Source: Zygnema cylindricum (taxonomy: Eukaryota; Streptophyta; Zygnematophyceae; Zygnematales; Zygnemataceae). From it: a stretch of DNA of 64,000 bases. The stretch covers positions 1 to 64,000 of the forward strand of contig JBBHKE010003382.1 in assembly GCA_037447655.1 (NCBI GenBank), in the 5' to 3' direction. Below, piece after piece: positions 53,986 to 64,000 of this stretch. Within the stretch, counting starts at the first letter, position 1, and every line of letters starts with the position of its first letter. A program made the position numbers and the translations under genes. The notes beneath the pieces are model-generated. The model ran no database searches. It had not been told where the DNA came from and worked only from the letters and a program-made list of their open reading frames with translations.

Positions 53986-54509
53986 TAATAATTTTATGCA
54001 AAAAAAAATTAAGTACACAGGATTCTTATTATTATAAATATGCATTGTCATTTCCGATAGTTTCCAAATGAGAGGTACTTCAAGGCCGAATCAGTATTTC
54101 CTCTTTAGTGAAGAACTGTTTTTCTGTCTTTAGTTTTTTGTCACTGGTTTGTTCGTCTTTAATGAAATAGCTGGTTCTTTGTCTTTAGAGAAGTACTTTA
54201 TTTTGTCTTCAGTGAAGCACTTTGTTTTTGTCTTTAATATCTTGTTTTTGTCGCAAGTGAAGTACCCTGTTTTTTGTCTTTAGTGAAGTACTCGTTTTTT
54301 TTGTCTAGTGAGGTAGCTGGTTTCTGTCTTTAGTTGTGCTAGAGTCGTTCATGTATTTGTAAATGGTTTACAAGGTTAAAAAACGTTTTTATTGCTTTTT
54401 TGTTTTTGGATTTTGGTTTATGTGACTGAGGAATAGTTTTTTTCTTTCACATTCTCTCTCTCCCTCTCTGCTTTTTTTTTGTCCTGGTTTCCATCTAAAC
54501 CTTTTGTCC

Positions 54510-55965
54510 CCTTGCTTTTTATTTCTTTTTCTTCTCTTCTTTCCACCAATCTTCCTCCAATTTGCTTCGTTTTGTAAAAGTTTCCACGAGTATGTTTTTT
54601 TTTGTGTTTTTGTTTTTTCTTCTTTTTTGATATTTGTTGTTTTTATTTTTTGTCCGTCTTGTTTTTTTTTCTTTTTGTTCTCTTCTTCTTTTTCCTTCTA
54701 CTTCAATTTTCCACGAATCCTCCTCCAATTTGCTTCGTTTTGTAAAAGCCTTCCCACGAATATGTTTTTTAGTTTTGTTTCTTCTTCTTTTTGTTGTTTC
54801 TTTTCTTTTCTTTTATTTTTCTCCCTTCCCCATTTTTTCTTTTTTTTTCTCGTATGAGTGGCTTTGCTGGATATTGTGGAGAGAAACACATCATATACGG
54901 AAAGAACAAGGAGAGAGAGGGAAATACAAGAGGGGGAGAGGCGGAGTGCGGGAGGGTGAGAGGGGAAGAGGGATGGAGAAGGGAATGGGGGAGGGAGGGA
55001 GAGCGCAGATGGGCAGCAGATGACCCATATGTGTCTTTAATATCTTTAATAATCAGCAAAAATATTAATGACATCCTATATTTAAACCCCCCAAAAGGAT
55101 ACAAAGTCATTGCCATCGACAAAAATTACAAAAGATCGGAAAAACACTAAACCCTGAAATAGTTCAGTTTACGGTCAACATCCTACCTGCCTCAAACCCT
55201 CTCTCTCTCCTCCCCCTCTCCTTCTCCTCCCCCTCTCCTTCTCCCTCAAAAGACCAAAAATATTAAGACGTGACATTATTTGTTTTTGGAGCATCATTTT
55301 TTTGTCAATTGTGAATGCGACAAATCGATTTGGGCACAGGACCCATAATTATACTGTGATAGTTATCGATGTTTGGCAACCCTTCGATGGTATTTAATGA
55401 TTATTGGTAACCATTTATAATCTTCGATAATCAATGATTATCGGTAACCATAACGACGATATTTATTGATTATTGTTAACCATATCAACTATAATAATGA
55501 TCATCTGTAACCATATCGACGATAATCAAGGATTTTTGGTTACCATATCAATGATTATTGATGATGGTCACATACTGATATATTGCGTAGCTTATAATAT
55601 ATATCTCATAATATTACCGATTATATAGTTAGTCGACTTATTGATTTTGACTCACCACTCAATGAGAATCACAAGGAAAAGCCCTAGAATGAAAATTTAG
55701 GAAAACATGGAAATTTAGGAAACTGTTATGTTTTAGGAAACCATGAATGTTTCATAAAACCTTACAAAATCTCTAATTAAGACCAAGTACTTTTTCCGAT
55801 TTGCTTTTTAAAAGCCTTCCACGAGTATGTATTATGCAGTTTTTTTTTGGTTCTTTTTTTTTTTTGCTCCTCACTTCCACAGGCTTATGTTTTAAGCTTA
55901 TTTTCTGGTTTTTTTTTGGTCAGGGAGGGGATTTGTCTGTGGTTTTTTTTTGTGGTCTTTTTCTT
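54510..55965. repeat. Spacer between the duplicate segments, with ~155-bp repeats
   Basis: The string CCTCCAATTTGCTTCGTTTT followed by GTAAAAG..TTCC.ACGA.TATG occurs at about 54555 and 54720, and a shortened form at 55800-55830, next to the second copy. The rest is T-rich, then GA-rich (54895-55015), and has ATCGATGATTATTGGTAACC-like repeats at 55340-55570. No gene is recognised. Confidence 0.6.
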
Positions 55966-56745
55966 GTTTTTTTTTTTTTTTTTTATGTTATTTTTTTCCG
56001 TCTCCCATTTTCATGTTTCGAATCAATTTTCAAGGGTTTTTTTGGGTTTTATAGTCTCTTGTCTGGTTTTGTTTTTTTAAATCTTTTTTTTTTTTTGGAG
56101 GGGGAGCTTTTACTTTTTACAGACTCCGATTTTTGAAACTGGAATCGAACAAAGGCCGGATTTGGATTGGTCCGGAGGAAATTGCAGAATATCGCAAAAA
56201 ATTAGAGGTTAGTGACTCGTAATAATAATTTTATGCAAAAAAAAATTAAGTACACAGGATTCTTATTATTATAAATATGCATTGTCAGTTCCGATAGTTT
56301 CCAAATGAGAGGTACTTCAAGGCCGAATCAGTATTTCCTCTTTAGTGAAGAACTGTTTTTCTGTCTTAGTTTTTTGTCACTGGTTTGTTCGTCTTTAATG
56401 AAATAGCTGGTTCTTTGTCTTTAGAGAAGTACTTTATTTTGTCTTCAGTGAAGCACTTTGTTTTTGTCTTTAATATCTTGTTTTTGTCGCAAGTGAAGTA
56501 CCCTGTTTTTTGTCTTTAGTGAAGTACTCGTTTTTTTTGTCTAGTGAGGTAGCTGGTTTCTGTCTTTAGTTGTGCTAGAGTCGTTCATGTATTTGTAAAT
56601 GGTTTACAAGGTTAAAAAACGTTTTTATTGCTTTTTTGTTTTTGGATTTTGGTTTATGTGACTGAGGAATAGTTTTTTTCTTTCACATTCTCTCTCTCCC
56701 TCTCTGCTTTTTTTTTGTCCTGGTTTCCATCTAAACCTTTTGTCC
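55966..56745 (+). repeat. Segmental duplication, copy 2, with a second terminal SMR exon
   Basis: It contains an unchanged copy of the last PPR-SMR exon, with acceptor TTTTTACAG and exon-like segment 56123-56222 ending TAA. It could serve as an alternative terminal exon giving the same C terminus, or be inert. It could also be an assembly artefact, though the flanks differ. Confidence 0.88.
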
Positions 56746-57726
56746 TTGGAGAATTCCTTCCCTGTTCATGATAGTATTCTGAACGTGTATTCCAGACCAC
56801 GTTTACGTTTATATTTGTTCTTAGACGCATGTGAGTTTTGTTTTTATAATTTTTTATAATTTCCCACGGTATTTCTATGCATAATAGTTTCTCGTTCCTT
56901 GTATGAAAGTTTTGAAATTGTGTAGAAACTCTAGTTTGTTTGTATTTATCAGTTACGACCTCGGAAACTCCTCAAGGGTTTTTTTAGTCTCTTGTTTCTC
57001 TCTCTCGAAAAATATAATGTATTTAAATTTTTGTTTCGTCTCTTTCTCGAGAATCACTAGCAACATATTTGTCTTCTATGCTCAGATCCGGGCATCAATT
57101 CTTTCGAAAAAAAAATCCCAAAAAAAAATGGATGTTGGTTTCTCTAAAGGTATGAAGAGGGACCAGGGAAGGGGAAGAGGATTAATAGGTTTACCAATCA
57201 GTTCGGTAAATGTTTATAGTTTCGAGCGTTTGTTTGCAATGTTTGAGGTGGAAAAATGAGGTTTTGGAATGACAGGGAAATGACATCAAATACTTCTGGC
57301 TTCGAGCTACTATGAGCCGATATTTAGGGTTGTTGAGTGTCTTATCCGGTGTAGGTATTTCTTTGCACATTTTGAAGAGAAGTGATTTGATATTTTTTTC
57401 TTGACATTTTTTTCGGTGGTTTTTTTTTTTTTTCGTAGTTATATTTTTTTCATAGCTATATTTTTTTCATAGCTATATTTTTTTCGTAGCTATCTTTTTT
57501 TCGCAGTTTTAAAGAGAAGTGATGTGACATGATGGTCCTTTTTTTACCTTTTCTTCGTAGTTTTAAGCATGGAAACCGTGTGTAAATATTAGGAATCTAG
57601 TTGTTGTAAATAAAAGAAAGGGAAAGGGAGGAAAGTACAGAAAGTGAGAAAGTACAGAAAGTGAAGAGTTATTAATTGTAAATTAAAAGGCATGTTATAT
57701 GACAGTTTGTCTCTCTCCCTTTCTTG

Positions 57727-57807
<81 letters not shown>

Positions 57808-58897
57808 NNNNNNNNNNATTTCCTCTCTCCCCTCTCTCCCCTCTCTCCCCTCTCTCTGGGGAAATAAGGTAAAGTCTAGGTGATGATTTCTTGAAAGTGG
57901 TTGGAAATATTGCTTTCCTAAGCAAACTATTGTCATTATTTCATGGTATTTTTTTTTGTATTTGGGTATGAAAAACTTATGTGGTTGGGTATTGGTTATG
58001 TGTAGTTCAAATGTGCACAACGTTTTGAGATATATTTTTTCCTTTTGTTTGAAATTTGAAATTTGTTTCTTTTTTGTTTGAATTTGCGCAAAAATGTTTT
58101 TGCGCCTGTCATTAGGTTTAATCAAATACTTTGTGTATGTGGCTAGTTTGTACGAGACGAGATTAATAATGATATATTAAGGACTATTTTAATGATATAT
58201 TAAAGACTATTTTAATGATATATTAAGAACTATTTTTAGATGTTTGATTCTGGGGATCCATACCTTAGAATTTGCAAACATCTTACTATTGATTTGTAAG
58301 ACAGCAACATAATATACTATAAGAGTCTCTCCAAAATTGAAAAACGAAAGTTTTCAACGAAAAACACTGTTACATTTTCACATTATTGATGGTTGGTTTA
58401 CTGCAAAATGTGATGGTTGGTTTACTGCAAAATGTCCAACATCATCAAAGTTTACATATGGTAGTTTTTGTCGAATAACTCTTGTTGTTAGTCGTAAAGT
58501 ATCATATTTTGAATGTCACTATTTAACAAAAATCATGGGTGAACAAATGTCCTGTTGGCGAATTTATGCTTTAAACTAAGATACAATATGAAAATCGGAT
58601 CATGTGATATTAATGAGAAGTGACCTTTTGCATCGAAAAGGAAAGAATATGTCTGAAGATTTGGCAATCAGAAAAAAAAAAAAGACGAGAGAAAAATTTC
58701 TTTCGAAAAGCTTTCAACTTCGCACAATATTTGTAATACTTGTTTCAACCGATTAAAAAAATGTAAAATATTTTAGTTTGTGGTAAAAAATCATCCTCGA
58801 ATGCATACATAAGAGCAAGTATCGACGGAAACAATCGGTCCACCAAAAGAATAGTGACAAAGATTTGTCGTTTTGTAGCGTTAAAAAGCATCATTTG
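56746..58897. other. Intergenic region with simple repeats
   Basis: TTTTTTTCATAGCTATAT repeats (57425-57500), the CT microsatellite with the N gap, ATGATATATTAA repeats (58165-58230) and a 24-bp direct repeat GATGGTTGGTTTACTGCAAAA (58388-58433). No confident gene. Confidence 0.45.
57708..57857. repeat. (CT)n microsatellite with a 10-N assembly gap
   Basis: A CT run from about 57710 is interrupted by ten N at 57808-57817 and followed by CCCCTCTCT units. The real length is unknown. Confidence 0.97.
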
Positions 58898-59100
58898 TTA
58901 AATTCCACTATATACAGAGGGCAAAAAACTTTGCAAGATTTGGGAGGCAAGATATTTAACCTGAGGTTCTGACAAACCATCTAATGAGTCCAAAAAATTA
59001 TCAAAAACTTTCCAGTCTCGTCGACAAGGTTGATATATAACCTTAAAATAAGCTAAAAAAACCCTACTTGTTTCAGGTTTAACAAAAGAATCTCTCTTCA
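58898..59100 (-). CDS. Possible terminal exon of an unknown minus-strand gene
   Basis: A minus-strand open stretch of about 67 codons ends with TAA and looks protein-like (DWKVFDNFLDSLDGLSEPQV, then KYLASQILQSFLP). The acceptor is not clear and no family is recognised. Confidence 0.25.
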
Positions 59101-59476
59101 AGATAGAAACAACACAACAAAAAAGAAAACAATTCTTCGAAGTTTCTTCTTGTTGGTTGCAACGACATTAAAACACAAACAATTCTTTGCACTCTTCAAA
59201 CAATTCCACTACAAATTCTTTCCTACTCGTTAAACTAAACAATTAGGTTATTCCGTTACACTTTTTTTTGTGCTCGTCATACAAATTTCTTTTCCTCCTT
59301 TCTGTACTCGTCAAACAATTTTGTTACTTAGTTATCTTTTTTTTTCATGCTCGTCGTACAATTTTACCATCCATTTTTTTCACGCTCGTCACATAATTTT
59401 GTTTCCATTCTTTCACACTCATCATATAATCTCGTTATATCCATTTTTTTGCGCCCGTATAATAAACACTTCATTA

Positions 59477-59619
59477 TTAATTTCTTTGTACTCTTCTCGC
59501 GAGTGCTAATACGGCACCAATTCCTTGAATTAGAGCCGATGCAACTTCTTCGGCTCGTTGGAGAGGAATAATTTGTGACTCAGCCACTTGCTCGGCCACG
59601 ATACGAACTTGTTGAGGAT
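59477..59619 (-). CDS. Possible terminal exon of an unknown minus-strand gene, with acceptor echoes
   Basis: After TTTTTTGCAG (59622-59620) an open stretch of 47 codons in phase 2 reads PQQVRIVAEQVAESQIIPLQ, then an alanine-rich helix-like segment, and stops at 59477. No family is recognised. The acceptor and exon start are repeated twice further upstream in transcript sense (CAG equivalents at 59742-59740 and 59865-59863), the same behaviour seen at exons of known genes here, which supports it being a real exon. Confidence 0.4.
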
Positions 59620-59915
59620 CTGCAAAAAAGTAAAATCTAAAACTAAGTTCAAGTACAAGTCAAGATAAACCGAGGAATAAACTCAAAATTAAGATCAAGT
59701 ACAAGTCAAAATAAATCTCAAAACGTACTTGTTGAGGATCTGCAAAAAAGTGAAATCTCAAAAACAAGTTCAAGTACAAGTCAAGATAAACTGAGGAATA
59801 AACTTTCAAAATTAAGATGGAGTACCCGTCAAAAAAAAGCTTAAAACGAACTTGACGAGGATCTGAAAAAAAAAAAAACCCTAAACGAAGTTTAAGTATA
59901 AGTCAAGATAAACCT
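59600..59915 (-). repeat. Three ~120-bp tandem units built on a splice acceptor
   Basis: Each unit (plus strand) holds (C)GAACTTGTTGAGGATCTGCA followed by GTTCAAGTACAAGTCAAGATAAACCGAGGAATA. Units are 120 and 123 bp apart. The one next to the candidate exon is intact; the farthest has lost the CAG (CTGAAA instead of CTGCAA). Confidence 0.8.
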
Positions 59916-60721
59916 AGGAATAGGTTTTAAAAACTTCATAGTAGGTAGTTTATGATAAATTTTTGAAAACATGTTTGGAATCAACTTAAAAAAGACCAGG
60001 AAAAGAATGAGGCAAATGTGAAACCTAAACTATATCTATAAAAACTATATATATATATATACACACATATAACCTAAACTAGTCATTTAAAATAAGTTAC
60101 TAACCAACAAAAATCACTCTAAAAGCTTCTGTGGACATCTTATAATTTTAAGAAATAACAATTTGTACTCGAAATCCTTATTGCAACAATTATTTTGCAA
60201 TGGGGATATGGGGATATGGGGATATGCGGATTTTTCAATCCCCTTATTTTTGGGATTAAATTAAGGGGAATAACAATTAAATGCGATTTTGAATATTCAA
60301 AAAGTAACACTGATAAAAACGAATAGCATGAAAAGTGTTACATAAGTTTTGCCACTAAATTAAAAGTGCAATATATCAAATAAACTGAATGAAAAAACCA
60401 CATTTATCATCCTTCACTGAAACTTGACAGTCCACTTTTTTTCACAAGGGAGCATATTTTTAAAGGAGAGGGATAGAGAAGAGAGAGGAAAGGGAGAGGG
60501 AGTGAGAGAGGGAGTGAAAGAGTGAGAGGGAGAGGGGGGAAGGGAGAGGGAAAGAGGGGTAGGGAGAGAGAGAGAGAAAAAGTCTTTCGACAGCGACAAT
60601 TTGTTCAAGTGGGAGCATATTTTAAAAAAATAACACCATGTTATTCGTTTTTTAATTCAAATTTTTACTGATGAAAAATCCGTACAAAAGAGTTAAACAC
60701 GCCTAGAATATGTATAGCTTA
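59916..60721. other. Spacer with simple repeats
   Basis: ATATATAC microsatellite (60045-60070), GGGGATAT repeats (60200-60225) and a GAGAGGGAGTGA tract (60460-60580). No gene. Confidence 0.45.
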
Positions 60722-60961
60722 CGCTTCCCTCCCTGCTAAAGTTAATCACTCTAATCAGAGTGAGTGTTTTCAAACCCAGAATCATAAATTAGTGTTGATA
60801 ATAACACTGTTTAATTAAGTGGCCCATAGTGACCCATTTGGCAAAACATAATTTAGTGTTGTTGAAACATAATTAGATGTAGAAAAATATGATTTAGTGT
60901 ATTTAATTCTAATAAAAGTGTTAAAGGTAGTAAATGACTAACCCTAATAGCGATGGCCGGT
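60722..60961. mobile_element. Tc1/mariner-like MITE
   Basis: It contains ATCACTCTAATCAGAGTGAG at the left, the AAGTGGCCCATAGTGACCCA core and CCTAATAGCGATGGCCGG at the right. TA occurs at both proposed borders, but the left end is degenerate. Confidence 0.55.
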
Positions 60962-61140
60962 TTACTTAATAGTACGGAGACTTCTAAAGTACATACTTTT
61001 GACGTACTTTTCCGCACTTTACATTTATAAATGGGAGATAGCAAGCCATGGAATACAATCCAAAAAAGACAAAGATGATAAAAATTAATTTAAAGATAAT
61101 TTTATGAAATGAGAGAATGTGGTTGGAGTAAAAACGACAA

Positions 61141-61165
61141 GAAAAAAAAAAAAAAAAAAAACCCC

Positions 61166-61211
<46 letters not shown>
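61141..61211 (+). repeat. Poly(A) tract
   Basis: About 70 bp of nearly pure A with one CCCCC interruption. It may be a retroposon tail or a simple homopolymer; no body is identifiable. Confidence 0.8.
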
Positions 61212-61212
<1 letters not shown>

Positions 61213-61549
61213 GAAATGGAAAAAGAACAAAAAATAATTAAGGCTTGATAAGAGTCAACAAACCTGCACGTGGCAGAAAAGCATTGGGCACGGCGTCACA
61301 GTTGATCATGAAAGCAAAAGGAGTATTCTCATGGCTGCCTTCGGGCGTTCTGTTGAAACACGAAGGAGGCATCTTTGGAAACCCTAATTTTCCTAATTGC
61401 CCTAATTTTTTTCCTTTTTCAGGGTCTTCAAGATGGGGCAATGGCATTCATTCAGAATTGCATAATCATACATAGATAAGAGGTCTATTTTCATATTCTG
61501 TATATATTTGATAGATATAATAAATTTAATTTGATTTCTGAGGACGTCC
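61212..61549. other. Region before the tRNA gene; weak minus-strand exon-like stretch
   Basis: On the minus strand 61400-61238 reads as a protein-like tail (SCFNRTPEGSHENTPF, ending LLTLIKP and a stop) after a weak ATTAG acceptor. No family is recognised; listed only as a possibility. Confidence 0.2.
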
Positions 61550-61621
61550 GCTTCTGTAGCACAGTGGTAGTGCGTTCGCTTCGTAAGCGAAAGGCCCGGA
61601 GTTCAATCCTCCGCAGGAGCT
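61550..61621 (+). tRNA. trnT-CGU: tRNA-Thr (anticodon CGU)
   Basis: A full cloverleaf can be drawn. The acceptor GCTTCTG pairs with CAGGAGC (one G-T pair); D arm GCAC/GTGC; anticodon arm TTCGC-TTCGTAA-GCGAA with CGT at 61582-61584 reading ACG codons; T arm CGGAG-TTCAATC-CTCCG; discriminator T. There is no intron and no encoded CCA. The internal A and B boxes (TAGCACAGTGG, GAGTTCAATCC) support Pol III transcription, and a T-rich stretch follows. Confidence 0.97.
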
Positions 61622-62164
61622 TTCTTTACTTTATTTTAATTTAAATTTGCAAGTACGAAGCAGGAAATATATAAATCTGCGCGCACGAAATAGGAAAATA
61701 TAGGACGAAATGGGCAACACACCTTGTATCGACATTAGCGTCAAGAAAATATAATCGGTTTATATTAGTGTGTTTATAAATTCATAGGTAAACACATTTA
61801 ATTTAGTGCTGAATGACGTGGCTGGTTTTGAACCCTTTAAGAATCTGCGTTAAGGAAAACAGAACAGGTGCCACTGACACTATTTTAGGTTCAGAGGGGT
61901 ACAATTCAAGGGCACCGACAAAGTTTTATTGACGCTAACAACAATTCAGAAGGTTCTGTAATGTGCAAATTACTAAATTACGATACTGTAATGTGCGCAC
62001 TCAATGACAACTAAAGTAATGAACTGGTACCAGCCAACTTAGATTTTTATGTACAACCTATTCATGGAGGAGCTGGTATTGTTGGTGACCCCGGAATATA
62101 ATAATCGACAAACAAAGATTGTTTTTGAGTGTACCATGATTTCGGTTTTCATTTTTGCTTGTCA
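61622..62164. other. Spacer with a degraded MITE end
   Basis: CACCTTGTATCGACATTAGCG at about 61719 resembles a MITE end; no partner end is found. No gene. Confidence 0.35.
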
Positions 62165-62258
62165 TTATTTGGTCTTCTCCATTGTTCTTGGCTTTTCTTG
62201 TTCTTCAATCTCATGTGACATATCCTTTCCTTCTGGCTTTTTGTGATCCCATTCAAGC
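62165..62258 (-). repeat. Diverged second copy of the COX6A terminal exon
   Basis: On the minus strand, CTTGAATGGGATCACAAAAAG resembles the real last COX6A exon (CTCTTTGAGTGGGATTGCCAG), and the translations LEWDHKKPEGKD and LFEWDCQKGEKA align. The frame stays open to TAA at 62165. TATAG precedes it as a possible acceptor. It is either an old tandem copy or an alternative last exon. Confidence 0.5.
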
Positions 62259-63571
62259 TATACTTTTCACCGTGACAACACACCAGTGTACGACAACTTG
62301 GCAAAACAAAAGCTTCGTTAGTATTTTGTAATTTGTAACCATTCTTTCATAAGACGATAGGAAAAAATGTAAGTTCTGCTGTTGTGTTGTTAAATTCCAC
62401 AGGTTTCCAGGATATAATTGGAGTTAACAAATGGCAATCATCTGTGTCAAGATTCAAAAATGAACAAATAGAAAAGTGGTATCCAAGGGCACCAACAATT
62501 TTTCTCTGTGCTTCTGCAATTTAATAATAGACAACATTTGACGAACAAGTTAAAAAAGAAAAAAATAATTAAATAAATAAATGGAACCACGAGCCTATGA
62601 AAAAAACTGCAAAGCCCAGAATAATGTGAAGGATTTAAGGGTCCCAAACAATCATGGTCAAACATAAATTCTGCAAAATATGTAGATTTTCATGGTAACC
62701 TTCATTTGCAAAATCCTTGCCCTATTTTAGAAACTGGCATGACTATACCAAAAAAGAGAGTAAAACAGGACACATCGGGAACATCCTTCCATGATACCAT
62801 TTGCTTTCAAATTGCTGCTTTTGAAATGTAAATAACGATCTCAGACCATATGCTTTGTCAAACAGCACCATATAGGTGAAGTTCCGTGAAACATAGGTGG
62901 TTCCATGTGAACTATATGAGTTCCTTACTATATGAGTTATTCCGCGAGGTTCAACATGGCAGATAATTATAAACTGTCAAATATCGAATGCAGGCTACTC
63001 TCACAACTACACCGTGAATCCTTATTATAGTAAAGAAATTACTATCGTAGGTTTACATACGTGTTATGAACCTTGATTCAGTTCCAAATGGAAGAGGCTG
63101 TTTTTTAACCATGTAAAGAAATAGCGTTAAGAAATTAAACAAACAACTGATTAACACTGTTTTGTAGTCAGAGAGGAAGAAACAAACCAGCACCGAATTA
63201 GTGTGCTAATAATGATTCGCGATGTAGGACTACTAAAAACAGTTCGGTTCCAGACTCCATGTCCACCATTTGGAAACAAAGGTTAGGATACCAGAAACCC
63301 ACTGATTTATAAACAGGTGGAGGTTCAAAAAAGAAAAAAAAAGTTTGAAAAAAGAAAACATAGTTGATCCACACTTTACTTTCCCTTCCAACGGACTTTA
63401 CTTATCAACAAGAAAGAGAACTTACACAGATGTAACAGCCCAATTGGTTCGTGATCCTTTTGACTGCACGATTCAACTATAACACTGCTTGACATTTTGT
63501 CAAAGATATTTCAAATTTCCATTTCTCCGGTTCACTTAAACAAACAATAAAATCTTGCCACCAACTTCTAC
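62259..63571. other. Region downstream of COX6A
   Basis: AT-rich sequence with one MITE (63010-63224). No other gene or RNA seen. Confidence 0.4.
63010..63224. mobile_element. Tc1/mariner-like MITE
   Basis: A 215-bp element between TA at 63008-63009 and 63225-63226. The left end CACCGTGAATCCTTATTA and right end TAATAATGATTCGCGATG are inverted relatives and closely match the TIR of the 29436-29970 element. Confidence 0.75.
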
Positions 63572-63969
63572 TTAGTGTGCCTTCTCTCCCTTCTGGCAAT
63601 CCCACTCAAAGAGTCCACATGGTCCTGCATCAGAGACAGTTGCCATTTGTGTAAGAAAAATGGTATTTTTTAACAGTTTTTGAAATACTATGACAATTTT
63701 TTTAATATAACCTCAAACGAAAAATAATCACAGGCACAGTTAAGGTTTTTGAATGTTTGTTGAAAACAAATATTGCATACTTGAAAATGAGAAGCATTTG
63801 TGCAGTCTGTTCAATCTTTAACACTGAAAAAATTTGCTCTTCAAATTACTCTGCAACATATAATCTACGACGCTGAAGCAAATGCAAAATTTAACCCTAC
63901 GGGCTGCAAAGATAAGAGGTTCTTACCCCAAGGAAACTCTTTGTTTCGGATGTGCAAATACGAGTATTC
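63572..63969 (-). CDS. COX6A: Cytochrome c oxidase subunit 6a, 3' exons (gene continues past the window)
   Basis: Two minus-strand exons in matching phase, 63969-63927 and 63624-63572, encode EYSYLHIRNKEFPW and GPCGLFEWDCQKGEKAH, then TAA. YLHIRNKEFPWGP.GLFE is the signature C terminus of COX6A, a nuclear-encoded subunit of mitochondrial complex IV that modulates the enzyme from the intermembrane side. The acceptors are TTTTTTCAG (63970-63972) and GATGCAG (63625-63627); the donor is GTAAGA. The tail after the motif differs from usual plant proteins (WDCQKGEKAH). Upstream exons with the membrane helix lie beyond 64000. Confidence 0.85.
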
Positions 63970-64000
63970 CTGAAAAAAACCGAAATAAAGTAAGAAACCT

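Noticed and set aside
57692-58125. 178-codon minus-strand frame over the CT tract
   Set aside because: It runs through a microsatellite and the ten-N gap; not a real protein.

Overview
This window is nuclear DNA from a eukaryote, most likely of the green plant lineage (a streptophyte or chlorophyte alga, or something close). The evidence is: many GT-AG introns with T-rich acceptors; a P-type PPR protein fused to an SMR domain with an organelle-type N terminus; a membralin and a COX6A that look more plant-like than animal-like; Ty1/copia retrotransposons; an intron-less tRNA-Thr; and an AAACCCTAA telo-box next to a TATA box. All similarity statements come from memory of protein families. The species is not identified. 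One 10-N assembly gap lies in a CT microsatellite (57808-57817).

Gene-bearing left part (1-22.7 kb): RPN6/PSMD11, a 26S proteasome lid subunit (+, 4 exons, 560-5018), is convergent with a CCDC97-family gene (-, 4 exons, 10456-5926). The CCDC97 gene is in turn divergent from a membralin gene (+, 13 exons, 11924-22724). I rebuilt exon chains whose splice phases all agree and give proteins of 441, 412 and 802 residues.

Middle (22.7-46.7 kb): no confident host gene, but a dense repeat island. It holds a 966-bp long-inverted-repeat MULE-like element with a perfect 9-bp target duplication, several hAT-like elements (one nested in another, with the empty site preserved nearby), a Tc1/mariner-like MITE inserted in a ~49-bp minisatellite, about 1 kb of CCCTCC low complexity, and two broken Ty1/copia elements lying tail to tail (35.7-41.9 kb). 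A weak candidate exon cluster is at 42.4-43.6 kb.

Right part (46.7-64 kb): a 7-exon PPR-SMR gene (+, 46699-53985, 661 residues). Its last exon lies in a ~780-bp segment that recurs almost unchanged 2.2 kb downstream. Then follow repeats, two weak minus-strand exon candidates, tRNA-Thr(CGU) at 61550-61621, and the 3' end of a COX6A gene (-) that runs off the right edge.

The most striking pattern is not a gene. At many exon boundaries, in five or six different genes, the splice site plus a short piece of exon is repeated as decayed 'echoes' on the intron side, usually 90-180 bp apart. In RPN6 the exon-2 acceptor is the last unit of a 53-bp minisatellite in which every unit ends in (G/A)ACAG. 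A large Tc1/mariner-like MITE family (TA target sites, ends like CACC..G..ATCGCTATTAG) fills introns. At least two members have amplified their own subterminal sequence into tandem arrays.
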